Shown: piece by piece, positions 53,479-62,341 of the stretch
Layout: each line of letters starts with the position of its first letter
How positions within the stretch are numbered: position 1 is the first letter of the stretch
Origin: JACOMS01 sp051252005
Lineage (GTDB): Bacteria; Pseudomonadota; Alphaproteobacteria; Caulobacterales; Maricaulaceae
DNA length: 64,000 nucleotides
Direction: 5' to 3'
NCBI GenBank assembly: GCA_051252005.1
Contig: JBPOEZ010000011.1
Coordinates: forward strand, 1-64,000
Notes under the pieces: generated by a model
What the model was told of the DNA's origin: nothing
The model's input: the letters and a program-made list of their open reading frames with translations, nothing else
Database searches by the model: none
Program-made: the position numbers and the translations under genes

Positions 53479-54753
53479 TTACGGAAGAACTGAGCGGCCC
53501 GCGTAATGCGCCATTTCGCCGAGCTGTTCTTCAATCCGCAAAAGCTGATTGTATTTTGACAGGCGGTCGGAACGCGCAAGCGACCCCGTTTTGATCTGCC
53601 CGCAATTTGTAGCTACAGCCAAATCAGCAATCGTTGTATCCGAAGTTTCGCCGGAACGATGAGACATAACGGCCGTAAAGCCAGCCCTATGGGCCAAATC
53701 AACCGCATCAAGTGTTTCCGATAACGTCCCGATTTGATTGACTTTTACGAGAATGGAGTTGGCCGCAGCCGTTTCTATTCCTCGTGCAAGGCGCTTGGGG
53801 TTTGTCACAAACAAATCATCGCCGACAAGCTGGCAACGATCACCTATACTTGCAGTTAGGTTGGCCCAGCCATCCCAATCATCTTCGTCCATACCATCTT
53901 CAATAGAAATGATTGGATATTTATTGACCAAGTTTTCTAGGTAAGATGCAAACTCTGGAGATGACAAAACTTTGCCCTCACCTTTGAGGTTGTATTTGCC
54001 GTCTTCGTAGAACTCAGAAGATGCAACATCCATCGCAAGGTAAATGTCTTCACCGGGCTTATAACCCGCCGATTCAATCGCGCTCATAATGTAATCAAGC
54101 GCGGCCTCGGAAGATGCTAGTGCCGGAGCAAAGCCGCCTTCGTCGCCTACATTCGTATTGTGACCGTCCGCTTGCAATTTAGCTTTAAGCGCGTGGAAGA
54201 CCTCAGCGCCCATTCTCAAGGCTTCCGAGAAACTCTCTGCGCCCACTGGCATGATCATAAATTCTTGTACGTCGATTGGGTTGTCAGCGTGCTCGCCGCC
54301 ATTAATGATGTTCATCATTGGTACGGGTAGTACATGGGCGTTAGAGCCGCCGATGTAGCGGTAAAGCGGAGTCTGCTGGGACGCCGCCGCAGCCTTAGCA
54401 ACTGCCATGGACACGCCAAGCATAGCATTAGCGCCTAAACGGGACTTGTTTTCTGTGCCATCTAGTTCAATAAGGATTTGGTCAATTCCGCGCTGGTTTT
54501 CAGCATCTAAGCCGTAAAGCGTATCAGCGATTTCAGTATTGACGTTAGCGACGGCTTTCAGCACGCCCTTCCCGCCATAACGTGACTTATCACCATCGCG
54601 GAGCTCAACGGCTTCGTAAGCGCCTGTAGAGGCCCCGCTTGGCACAGCTGCACGGCCAAAAGCCCCGTCTTCGAGGCTTACGTCAACTTCAAGTGTTGGA
54701 TTGCCGCGACTATCCAGGATTTCCCTGGCGAAAATGGTTTCAATTTCTACCAT
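53479..54753 (-). CDS. eno: Enolase
   Basis: 424-aa enolase that converts 2-phosphoglycerate to PEP and is often part of the RNA degradosome. Signatures are EILDSRGNPTLEVDV, GGEHADNPIDVQEFMI, VGDEGGFAPAL, SIEDGMDEDDWDGW and SHRSGETSDTTIADLAVA. GGAGC lies five bases before the ATG. rpmF is 30 bp upstream on the same strand; the two are probably cotranscribed. Confidence 0.98.
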   Translation of the reverse strand: MVEIETIFAREILDSRGNPTLEVDVSLEDGAFGRAAVPSGASTGAYEAVELRDGDKSRYGGKGVLKAVANVNTEIADTLYGLDAENQRGIDQILIELDGTENKSRLGANAMLGVSMAVAKAAAASQQTPLYRYIGGSNAHVLPVPMMNIINGGEHADNPIDVQEFMIMPVGAESFSEALRMGAEVFHALKAKLQADGHNTNVGDEGGFAPALASSEAALDYIMSAIESAGYKPGEDIYLAMDVASSEFYEDGKYNLKGEGKVLSSPEFASYLENLVNKYPIISIEDGMDEDDWDGWANLTASIGDRCQLVGDDLFVTNPKRLARGIETAAANSILVKVNQIGTLSETLDAVDLAHRAGFTAVMSHRSGETSDTTIADLAVATNCGQIKTGSLARSDRLSKYNQLLRIEEQLGEMAHYAGRSVLP

Positions 54754-54783
54754 GGGAAGCTCCTTAAGCCAGACTTTTTAGTG

Positions 54784-54963
54784 CTAATCTTTTGCGGGAA
54801 GAACCTGACGGCCCTTATACATCCCAGTTTTCAGATCAACGTGGTGTTGACGACGGAGTTCGCCGCTATCTTTATCTTCGACGTAGTTAGCCGCAGTAAG
54901 ACGATCATGCGCGCGGCGCATGCCACGACGTGAGTTTGAAATTTTACTCTTAGGGACAGCCAT
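54784..54963 (-). CDS. rpmF: 50S ribosomal protein L32
   Basis: 59-aa L32, MAVPKSKISNSRRGMRRAHD followed by HHVDLKTGMYKGRQVL. It lacks the zinc-binding cysteines of some L32 forms, as is usual in alphaproteobacteria. The ORF extends to 54984, but the ATG at 54963 has GGAGG six bases upstream and gives the conserved start. Confidence 0.96.
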   Translation of the reverse strand: MAVPKSKISNSRRGMRRAHDRLTAANYVEDKDSGELRRQHHVDLKTGMYKGRQVLPAKD

Positions 54964-55057
54964 CAGGGCCTCCATTATAAACAATTATCGATTCAGGCTA
55001 CTATAAGCCCAATTTGGCGCGCTGATAACTGATTTAATCGCGCCAAGCAAGGGGCGT

Positions 55058-55489
55058 TTAATCAAAATCTCTGCCACCTCTTTTTATCTGACCTCGCAAG
55101 GATTTCACCTGCCCGCGCTGCGCCTTGCTTTTTAGACGTTTTTCCCTCGAAGATCGACTTGGACGCGTGGCTCTACGGGCTTTGGGGCGATGTAGGGCTT
55201 GCTTCAAGAGGTCCGCCAGACGCTCTAAGGCCTCGTCCTTGTTGCGATTCTGCGTTCTGTGGTTTTGCGCCTTAATAACAATGACACCGTCTACGGTTAT
55301 GCGCTGATCTGATACGGCCAAAATCCGCGCCTTTGCAGCATCAGATAAAGATGATTCGGGCACGTCAAATCGCAACTGGATAGCGCTTGCGACCTTATTG
55401 ACATTTTGACCGCCAGGTCCTTGCGCGCGGATCGCCGTGAAGGTGATTTCGCCCATAGGAATAGATATGTTAGGAGAGATATAAAGCAC
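55058..55489 (-). CDS. arfB: Alternative ribosome-rescue factor ArfB (YaeJ)
   Basis: 143-aa peptidyl-tRNA hydrolase with the GGQ motif in RAQGPGGQNVNKVASAIQ and a basic C-terminal tail that enters the empty mRNA channel (KARRATRPSRSSREKRLKSK-like region). It releases stalled ribosomes without a stop codon. The start is GTG at 55489; the N-terminus MLYISPNISIPMGEI matches the E. coli protein's length. Stands alone on the minus strand. Confidence 0.94.
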   Translation of the reverse strand: MLYISPNISIPMGEITFTAIRAQGPGGQNVNKVASAIQLRFDVPESSLSDAAKARILAVSDQRITVDGVIVIKAQNHRTQNRNKDEALERLADLLKQALHRPKARRATRPSRSSREKRLKSKAQRGQVKSLRGQIKRGGRDFD

Positions 55490-55561
55490 AACGGCTACCC
55501 ATAAAAGCAGGATAGCCGCAAGACAAGATCGCCGAGCGGACTAAATCAGTGAATAGCCTGA

Positions 55562-56842
55562 TTACTTTTTAGCTCGGGGAGATTTTGAAGGGTTTAGCAC
55601 TGTCACGTTTTCCGCGTCTTCCGGTATGGTCAACGTTGAATCCTCTTCAACAGGACGCACGTCCATGTTCAGCATGACTTGACCACCTGAAACCCCGCCA
55701 ATAGATGCGTAACGCTCAAGCTTTTCACGTTGAAGCTGGTTAATACGGCGCATAGTCTCAAAGTCTTCGAGCGTAGCAGCGAATTTAGCATTAAGCTCTT
55801 CATACTCGATTTTTGATTTTACGAGAGCCGAGCCACTTCTTTCCACTTCGTCAGACTTCTGATTAAGTCGCTTTTCAAGTGTCTCTGTCCGGTCACGCTC
55901 GTTCGCAAGTTCATTACGCAACGTAATAAACTCTTGGTCCAGATGGGCTGCCATATTTTCTTTAATTCTAACTTGGGTGTCGAGTTGTTCGATCCGCGTT
56001 TTGAGTGAAAGATTTTCCTCTTCGCGGCGCTTAATCGTGTCATCAAATACTGTCTTTTGCGACTTCAAGTCATATTTCGTGTTTTCAAGAGCACCTGTGA
56101 GCTCGACGTGTTTTGTCTTCATTTCATTGAAATCAAGACGCAAGTTTTTAAGCTCCACGAGTGACCCGTCGCTTTGCTTAGACTTGCGGTCATACTTAGT
56201 GGTAAGTTCTTCAAGACTGTTGCGCAGCTCAACACTTTCGCGCGTACGCTGAGCTAGCTCCGACGTGGCCGCTTCAAGAGAGTCTCGTAATTTATCTACA
56301 GTATGTTCGACGTGAACGAGCTTATCTTCACCTGTCTCGGCTCGAATTTTAAGGCTACGCACGATACGCTCTTGGTCAATCAATTTAGCGTCTTGAGTCG
56401 TCGCATGGTCATTCCCTGCGGCGAGATTGGCTCTAGCCAATTCCAGCTGTTCCCGCGTATCGGCATGACGACGATCAAGTTCATTAAGCTTGCTATCAAG
56501 CTCGCTTGCCCACGATGCCTTTTGGGCTAGCTTGGATTCAAGCTCTAAAACGTTACGGCTCAGCCCGCGATTTTCAAGCTCCAAACGGCGGAGCTGCTTG
56601 ATATCGAGCTCCATTTTGGAAATCAGGCCATTCAGTGTAGAAACCCGCTTTGCCGCGGCTTGTTGACGGGTCGTGCTTTCTCGAAGCTCATGCGTAAAGT
56701 CTTCGACGCAGCGGCGAATTTGCCCTAGTTCGTCAACTTCTGGTGCAGGAGCAGGCTCAGTCGTTTCTGTTAATTTAGAGCCCGGCAATGGCAATATTGA
56801 CGGCGCTGGCTCATAAGCTTTTGTTTTTGAAAAAATACCCAT
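55562..56842 (-). CDS. Long coiled-coil protein, crescentin-like candidate
   Basis: 426-aa protein that is coiled coil for most of its length. Residues 1-40 form a head: MGIFSKTKAYEP is short and basic, then Pro-rich. Residues about 40-370 are continuous heptad repeats rich in Glu, Leu, Lys and Arg. The tail (375-426) is acidic with a basic end (KSPRAKK). No signal peptide, membrane helix or enzymatic motif is seen. Head-rod-tail layout and size resemble crescentin (CreS, 457 aa) of Caulobacter, but coiled coils look alike, so homology is unproven. The single gene diverges from TauE. Confidence 0.7.
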   Translation of the reverse strand: MGIFSKTKAYEPAPSILPLPGSKLTETTEPAPAPEVDELGQIRRCVEDFTHELRESTTRQQAAAKRVSTLNGLISKMELDIKQLRRLELENRGLSRNVLELESKLAQKASWASELDSKLNELDRRHADTREQLELARANLAAGNDHATTQDAKLIDQERIVRSLKIRAETGEDKLVHVEHTVDKLRDSLEAATSELAQRTRESVELRNSLEELTTKYDRKSKQSDGSLVELKNLRLDFNEMKTKHVELTGALENTKYDLKSQKTVFDDTIKRREEENLSLKTRIEQLDTQVRIKENMAAHLDQEFITLRNELANERDRTETLEKRLNQKSDEVERSGSALVKSKIEYEELNAKFAATLEDFETMRRINQLQREKLERYASIGGVSGGQVMLNMDVRPVEEDSTLTIPEDAENVTVLNPSKSPRAKK

Positions 56843-57003
56843 CTTTTTCCCCTACGGCTGAACATATATAAGAAAGAATCAGTTACTAAGATACATCACA
56901 GCCGAGTCCCAACAAGTCTTAAATTTTTATTAAGACTCTCGTTCGGCCGGATATAATTATACGGTGAAGTCGAAAAGCAAGAGAACGTTATGTATAGCAA
57001 GTC

Positions 57004-57753
57004 ATGCAAACGGCCTTCTTGATTCTTATTTCTGCTCTTTTGACAGCCTGCGTTTCCGGAATATTCGGCATGGCTGGCGGGCTCATATTTATGGGCATCA
57101 TCTTGACGTTCCTAAGCGTAGAAGCCGCAATGGTCGTTCATGGCACTGTTCAAGGCATGAGCAACTCATACAGGTCATGGCTTCTCAAAGAAAACATTAG
57201 GTGGGACATATTAGGCTTTGAGCTTATAGGCTCAGCGCCCGCCATTGGGATACTAGCTTTAGCGGCATTCGTACCAGAAAAAGGGGTCCTCTTTCTTGTC
57301 CTGGGAGCAATTCCTTTATTGCTCTGGCTCCCTAAAGGCTGGCTTCAAGGGGACGCACAAAAACCAAGACATGCTATGTTTTGCGGATTTCTGGTGATGT
57401 CACTCAATCTAGTAGCAGGTGTTGCAGGCCCAGCTCTCGATTTTTTCTATGTGAGAACCGCCCTCACCCGTCAGGAAATTGTGTCCACAAAAGCAGTGAC
57501 TATGTTTGCCTCGCACATTGTTAAAATTGGCTTCTTCGGAATTCCTTTGCTGTTAACGTCAGGTTTAAGCACCCTGCCCCCGCTCTGGGTTTTAGCCGCC
57601 GCCGCGCCTTGCGTAATGATCGGAACTTTCACAGGAACACGGATCATGCACCGCATGTCCGATGTCAACTTCCGCGCCTACACAAAATATCTTGTGACTT
57701 TTATCGGCGCTATTTACCTCTATCGCGGGATGGCTTTACTGGGTTGGCTTTAG
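57004..57753 (+). CDS. TauE/SafE family sulfite/anion exporter
   Basis: 249-aa membrane protein with about seven or eight hydrophobic helices and the two family half-motifs GIFGMAGGLIFMG and NLVAGVAGPALDFFYVR. Members export sulfite, sulfoacetate or other organosulfur anions; the substrate is unknown. Its 3' end overlaps the opposing DMT transporter gene by 44 bp. Confidence 0.85.
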   Translation: MQTAFLILISALLTACVSGIFGMAGGLIFMGIILTFLSVEAAMVVHGTVQGMSNSYRSWLLKENIRWDILGFELIGSAPAIGILALAAFVPEKGVLFLVLGAIPLLLWLPKGWLQGDAQKPRHAMFCGFLVMSLNLVAGVAGPALDFFYVRTALTRQEIVSTKAVTMFASHIVKIGFFGIPLLLTSGLSTLPPLWVLAAAAPCVMIGTFTGTRIMHRMSDVNFRAYTKYLVTFIGAIYLYRGMALLGWL

Positions 57754-58750
57754 ACGACTTCATATCAAACCAAGTGTAAAGGCCGATCCCTATTAAGGTC
57801 AGCAACGTTCCTGCCGCATCAACCAAGCCAAAGGGTTCACCAAGTAAAACGATCGCGAGTATAATCGTTGCGATGGGCGAAACCATGCCAAGCGCAGATG
57901 TCGCTTGAGGCCCGATCCTGCCAATTGCAATGTTAACCAAAAATGACGGCAAAAGAGTTGATATAAAGGCTAATGCTATACCTAATATGTAAATTCGAGG
58001 CGGCATGTCCCAAACGGTTAACAGCGTCCCTTGCGCTGTATTCTCTATAATGAAGTGCGTGAAAATGATAAAGCCAGCCCCTAACATCGCGGAACACGTG
58101 AACATTAAACTGCCCAAACGGCCTATCATTGGCTTGGCGAGGAGTTGGAATATCGCAAACGCAAAGGCGCACCCAAGGATCATCGCGGCTCCCAACGGCA
58201 CATTAAGCCCGACTGCGATGTCCCCGCCTGAAAATATGATGCCAATACCCGCATAGGCGAAAATGATTGCAACAATGGCCCATCTAGACAGCGGTTTGCC
58301 AAAAAAGATTGCGCCCAAAACAAAGACAAAAATAGGATAGGTAAAAAGTAAAAGCCGCTCAAGTTGAGCCGTCACATATTTAAGCCCCTGAATATCTAGC
58401 CATGCACATATATAATAACCTAAAACACCAAGGGAGGCCGCGAGGAGAAAGTCTCGCAAAGGCGGCAAGTCATCGCCTCGCTTTCGGACACGCCGGATCA
58501 ACACCCACAAAATACCGATGTATACAGGCGCGCTGAACCCCAAACGCAAGGTCATCAGAGTAATGGCGTCAATGGAATTTTCAGGAAGGCCGTCCACCGG
58601 CTGATAGGCAAGCTTAATAAAGATCGCCTTCATTGAGAAAAAGATGGTGCCGAAAAGTCCGAATAAATACCCCCACATTGGCGCGCTCATAGGCGGGTTG
58701 GCAGTATTACTAAGCGATACTGTGCTAACTTCGCGCAGGTTTTGGGTCAT
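57710..58750 (-). CDS. EamA/DMT family transporter
   Basis: 346-aa membrane protein with ten hydrophobic helices in two EamA repeats (first about 30-165, second about 185-330; PLSRWAIVAIIFAYAGIGII and GPQATSALGMVSPIATIILAIVLLGEP given as landmarks in parts). It exports an unknown small metabolite. Its start overlaps the tadA stop by 4 bp (ATGA), so translation is probably coupled to tadA. Confidence 0.88.
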   Translation of the reverse strand: MTQNLREVSTVSLSNTANPPMSAPMWGYLFGLFGTIFFSMKAIFIKLAYQPVDGLPENSIDAITLMTLRLGFSAPVYIGILWVLIRRVRKRGDDLPPLRDFLLAASLGVLGYYICAWLDIQGLKYVTAQLERLLLFTYPIFVFVLGAIFFGKPLSRWAIVAIIFAYAGIGIIFSGGDIAVGLNVPLGAAMILGCAFAFAIFQLLAKPMIGRLGSLMFTCSAMLGAGFIIFTHFIIENTAQGTLLTVWDMPPRIYILGIALAFISTLLPSFLVNIAIGRIGPQATSALGMVSPIATIILAIVLLGEPFGLVDAAGTLLTLIGIGLYTWFDMKSSKANPVKPSRDRGK

Positions 58751-59202
58751 TTTCTGCGCGCTTTAAAAAAATCTTTGAGAAGTGCGGCGCACTCATCCGC
58801 AAGGACACCACCTTGAACCGCGGGTCTATGATGGCAATTCGGGCTCTCAAAGAATTTTACGCCGTTTACGATGGCTCCTCCCTTGGGGTCAAAAGCACCA
58901 AAAACCACCCGTCCAATTCTTGCATTAGAAATGGCACCTGCACACATGGTGCAGGGTTCTAGGGTTACATAGAGCGTGAGGCCCGTCAGACGATAATTGC
59001 CAGCTTTGTATGCGCCGTCTCGAATCGTTAATATTTCAGCGTGAGCGGTTGGGTCATCAATAGCTATCGGCGCGTTTCCGGCTCGAGCGAGGATTGCCCC
59101 CGTATTGGGCTCAACAAGTACAGCGCCAACAGGCACTTCGCCCCGCGCGCCCGAGGCACTCGCCTCTGCTATGGCTTCGCGCATATACTCTTCATCCGTC
59201 AT
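58747..59202 (-). CDS. tadA: tRNA-specific adenosine deaminase (nucleoside deaminase)
   Basis: 151-aa zinc deaminase. The zinc motif is PTAHAEIL (His and catalytic Glu) and EPCTMCAGAI (two Cys). It converts A34 to inosine in tRNA-Arg. EVPVGAVLV at the N-terminus is typical. In alphaproteobacteria tadA usually lies beside an rluB-type pseudouridine synthase; here a 2-kb amidohydrolase gene separates the two. Confidence 0.95.
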   Translation of the reverse strand: MTDEEYMREAIAEASASGARGEVPVGAVLVEPNTGAILARAGNAPIAIDDPTAHAEILTIRDGAYKAGNYRLTGLTLYVTLEPCTMCAGAISNARIGRVVFGAFDPKGGAIVNGVKFFESPNCHHRPAVQGGVLADECAALLKDFFKARRK

Positions 59203-59346
59203 AGCGCTTCAATGACGCACATACAGGAAACGTCAAGTCACAGCGTTTTAAATTGCCTCCACATACACTTAGTTTTTGAATGACTGTGTTTCGCCTTGTC
59301 GAGCATAGCGACATTACGGTAGAGCATTGCCAACGAGGAGTAGATC

Positions 59347-61413
59347 ATGACATTACGGTTTGGAACTTTAGTCGCAAGTCTAGCGGTATTGGGTTTGGCA
59401 TCCTGCAGTCCGTCTAGCACCGAACCGGAAGAAGCTACAGTTTCTCTCGCCGTCCTGCCTGCGCTTACAGGGACCGAAAACTTCAGGGTGTTAGTCGCTG
59501 GAACGGACATTGGCGGCCTCGACGTAACGCATAGCACCGATAAAACACTCATTGACTACGAATACCGTAACAATGGACGCGGCCCGACAATACGTGAAGA
59601 AATCACGCTGAATGAGAATGGTATTCCTATGTCTTGGAATATTGAAGGCGCAACCACGTTTGGCAATAAAGTCAGCGAAAATTATGCTGTAAAAGATGCG
59701 CTTGCGACTTGGACAGATGCGACGGGAACTGAGGAGCTCAACCATAAAGAACCCACTCTTTATGTAGCCCAAGATGCTAGCCCCTACAGCCTTTGGCTCT
59801 ACGCCCGTATCCTCCTCGCGGATGCGGATCATTCGATGCCCGTAATACCTGGCGGCACCTTGAGCCTAGAAAGAATTGAAGACATTAACCTCGCTAATGC
59901 CTCGGGCACAGTTACTTCTTATGCGCTTTCCGGCATCAACTTAAATCCCACATACATCTTACTCGGTACGGATGAGAGTTTCGCAGGCATGGTGACACCT
60001 AGGTTTTCCATCCTTCGCGATAATCTTGTTTCACAAGATCAGACCTTAAGAGACCGCGCTGTTGAGTATGCCGCAAAAAGGTTCGAGACTATTCAGGCTG
60101 AGGTCGCAAATAATTATGAAGGCCCAGTACGGATAAAGAATATTCGCGTCTTTGATCCGAACGCTCTTGCTCTATCAGAGCCTGCGTCGGTTGTATTTGA
60201 AGGCAATAAGATTACAGCCATTGAAGCGGCAAATGCATCGTCAGAAGGCGAAACCGTAATCGACGGCGCTGGCGGCACATTGGTCGCGGGGCTTTATGAA
60301 ATGCACGCGCATTTGGGCCAAAACAGTGCTTTATTGAACATTGCGGCGGGCATTACGACTGTTCGCGACATGGGTAACTCCAATGAGGTGTTAAGCGGCT
60401 TAATCGAAAAGATAGAATCAGGCCGTCTTGCTGGTCCGCGCGTCATTCGTAGCGGCTTCATAGAGGGAAAAAGCCCATTTAGTTCTAACAACGGCGAACT
60501 TGTTTCCACACAAGAAGAGGCGATCGCTGCCGTCAAGCGCTACGCCAACGGAGACTTCCATCAGATCAAAATTTACAATTCTATGAAGGGTGAGTGGGTT
60601 CCGGACATGATCAAAGAGGCGCGCAAGCACGGCCTCAAAGTCACGGGCCACGTACCCGCTTTCTCGAATGCCGACCAAATGATCGCCGCAGGTTACGACG
60701 AGATGACTCATATTAATCAGGTCATGCTCGGCTGGGTCTTGGACGAAGATGAGGACACACGATCATTGCTCCGCCTTACGGCATTGAAACGACTCCCAAG
60801 CCTCAGCATGGATGATCCCCGTGTCAAAGCAACGATCAAGGCGATGGCGAATAACGGTACCGCCATTGACCCCACGCTCGCCATCCACGAAGCGCTTTTG
60901 CGCTCTCGTAACGGAAAAACACAAGCGGGCGTTGTCGACTACATTGAAAATATGCCTGTGGGCGTGCAGCGCAACGCTAAGACGGCTTGGAGCGATATTT
61001 CTTCAGCCGAAGACGACACCGCTTATTATCAGGCCTTTGACAAAATCATAGAAACGGTCACGGCTATGCGAAAAGCCGGTATAAAGCTTGTCCCAGGCAC
61101 GGATCTCGGCGGGTCATTCACTTATCACCGCGAGCTTGAACTCTATCAACAAGTTGGCATGAGCGCGCCGGAAATTCTCGCATGGGCGAGTTATGGCATG
61201 GCGGACTATGTTGGGCAGACAGAAAGCTTGGGCTCAATCAAGCCCGGAAAACTGGCGGATTTCTTTCTTGTTCCGGGTGATCCCACGGAAGACCTTAAGG
61301 CTATCAAAAAGATCTCAATGGTGGTAAAGGACGGCACAGTATATTTCCCAAGCGAGATATATCCGGCCTTTGGCATCAAGCCATTTGTTGATGCCCCGAA
61401 AGTTACCCAATAG
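59347..61413 (+). CDS. Amidohydrolase family lipoprotein
   Basis: 688-aa exported enzyme with the lipobox LASC (residues about 17-20), so it should be membrane-anchored. Residues 30-270 form an N-terminal domain I do not recognise. The amidohydrolase domain (about 270-670) has metal ligands in GLYEMHAHLG, the bridging Lys in HQIKIYNS, His in VTGHVPA and MTHINQ, and Asp in LVPGTDLGG. The C-terminus reads GSIKPGKLADFFLV. It is catalytically complete and probably a dipeptidase or imidase-like hydrolase. It is a second exported amidohydrolase in this window, and it separates tadA from rluB. Confidence 0.9.
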   Translation: MTLRFGTLVASLAVLGLASCSPSSTEPEEATVSLAVLPALTGTENFRVLVAGTDIGGLDVTHSTDKTLIDYEYRNNGRGPTIREEITLNENGIPMSWNIEGATTFGNKVSENYAVKDALATWTDATGTEELNHKEPTLYVAQDASPYSLWLYARILLADADHSMPVIPGGTLSLERIEDINLANASGTVTSYALSGINLNPTYILLGTDESFAGMVTPRFSILRDNLVSQDQTLRDRAVEYAAKRFETIQAEVANNYEGPVRIKNIRVFDPNALALSEPASVVFEGNKITAIEAANASSEGETVIDGAGGTLVAGLYEMHAHLGQNSALLNIAAGITTVRDMGNSNEVLSGLIEKIESGRLAGPRVIRSGFIEGKSPFSSNNGELVSTQEEAIAAVKRYANGDFHQIKIYNSMKGEWVPDMIKEARKHGLKVTGHVPAFSNADQMIAAGYDEMTHINQVMLGWVLDEDEDTRSLLRLTALKRLPSLSMDDPRVKATIKAMANNGTAIDPTLAIHEALLRSRNGKTQAGVVDYIENMPVGVQRNAKTAWSDISSAEDDTAYYQAFDKIIETVTAMRKAGIKLVPGTDLGGSFTYHRELELYQQVGMSAPEILAWASYGMADYVGQTESLGSIKPGKLADFFLVPGDPTEDLKAIKKISMVVKDGTVYFPSEIYPAFGIKPFVDAPKVTQ

Positions 61414-61420
61414 ACCTGCC

Positions 61421-62263
61421 ATGTCCTCACAAAACGAAAACAAACATGACGGCGAAAGAATCGCCAAATATCTCGCCCATGCTGGGATTGCCTCGCGCCG
61501 CGAATCCGAACGCCTAATCGAAGCTGGGCGAATAAAGGTCAACGGCAGAGTGCTCGATACACCCGCCTTTAAAGTCACGGCAAAAGATACGATCTTATTT
61601 GATAATAAGCCCGTCGGAGAAAAACCTGTGCCGCGTTTATGGAAATACCACAAACCCGCAGGGCTTGTGACAACCCATAAAGATGAAAAAGGCCGTGCAA
61701 CTGTTTTTGATAGTCTGCCAAAAGACTTAGGCCGCGTAATCTCGGTTGGCCGGCTGGATTTGACATCCGAAGGGCTTTTACTCCTGACGAATGACGGCGA
61801 ACTCGCCCGCGCGCTCGAGCTCCCATCTACAGGATGGGCTCGTAGATATCGCGCGCGCGCATTCGGCACAGTGACCCAAGAGCAGCTTGATGACCTTAAG
61901 AGCGGCATCATGATTGACGGGATATCTACAGGCCCCATTGAAGCCGAACTTGAACGTCAGCAACGCGGCAATGCTTGGATTAGCGTTACTCTCAAAGAAG
62001 GTAAAAACCGCGAAGTCCGGCGAGCACTTAGCGAACTCGGCCTCGAGGTTAACCGTCTTATCCGTATTTCGTATGGGCCCTTTCAACTCGCGCACATTCA
62101 AAAAGGCGGCATAGAAGAAGTGAAGAACCGCATCCTACGCGATCAGGTCGGCCACATGGTTGATATTCCTGCACCAGAGCAAGCCGTTTCGACAAAGCCG
62201 GTTAACAAGCCTAAGCGCGGGACGCACGCTTCTGCCAAGCGATTTTCAAAAACTCGTAAGTAA
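61421..62263 (+). CDS. rluB: 23S rRNA pseudouridine synthase B
   Basis: 280-aa RluB/RsuA-type synthase. The S4 RNA-binding domain is about 10-60 (RIAKYLAHAGIASRRESERLI) and the catalytic domain has VGRLDLTSEGLLLLTNDGEL (catalytic Asp). A basic tail ends the protein. The ATG at 61421 gives the natural start; it is 7 bp after the amidohydrolase stop and has no clear Shine-Dalgarno, so translation may be coupled. Confidence 0.93.
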   Translation: MSSQNENKHDGERIAKYLAHAGIASRRESERLIEAGRIKVNGRVLDTPAFKVTAKDTILFDNKPVGEKPVPRLWKYHKPAGLVTTHKDEKGRATVFDSLPKDLGRVISVGRLDLTSEGLLLLTNDGELARALELPSTGWARRYRARAFGTVTQEQLDDLKSGIMIDGISTGPIEAELERQQRGNAWISVTLKEGKNREVRRALSELGLEVNRLIRISYGPFQLAHIQKGGIEEVKNRILRDQVGHMVDIPAPEQAVSTKPVNKPKRGTHASAKRFSKTRK

Positions 62264-62287
62264 TTTCGCCTTTAAGGTATTTTTTAC

Positions 62288-62315
62288 TTGTCATACGGTT
62301 AAGTCAGTGTATTAG
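62288..62315 (+). promoter_or_regulatory. Predicted promoter of the TrpR-like regulator and his genes
   Basis: TTGTCA (62288-62293) and TATTAG (62310-62315), 16-bp spacer. The -10 lies inside the left arm of the palindrome at 62303-62332, as expected for a repressed promoter. It would give a leader of about 20 nt. Confidence 0.45.
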
Positions 62316-62332
62316 CACGCTAACACACTGAC
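62303..62332. promoter_or_regulatory. 30-bp palindromic operator candidate for the TrpR-like regulator
   Basis: Arms GTCAGTGTATTAGC and GCTAACACACTGAC match at 13 of 14 positions around the 2-bp centre AC. The inner 18 bp follow an 8-2-8 layout, GTATTAGC-AC-GCTAACAC, with TAG/CTA cores like the E. coli trp operator. It ends 9 bp before the regulator's start codon. Confidence 0.65.
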
Positions 62333-62341
62333 ACGGAAGCT

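Noticed and set aside
53298..53594. 98-codon plus-strand ORF overlapping the end of eno
   Set aside because: It begins with TTG and its second half is antisense to enolase. No domain is seen.
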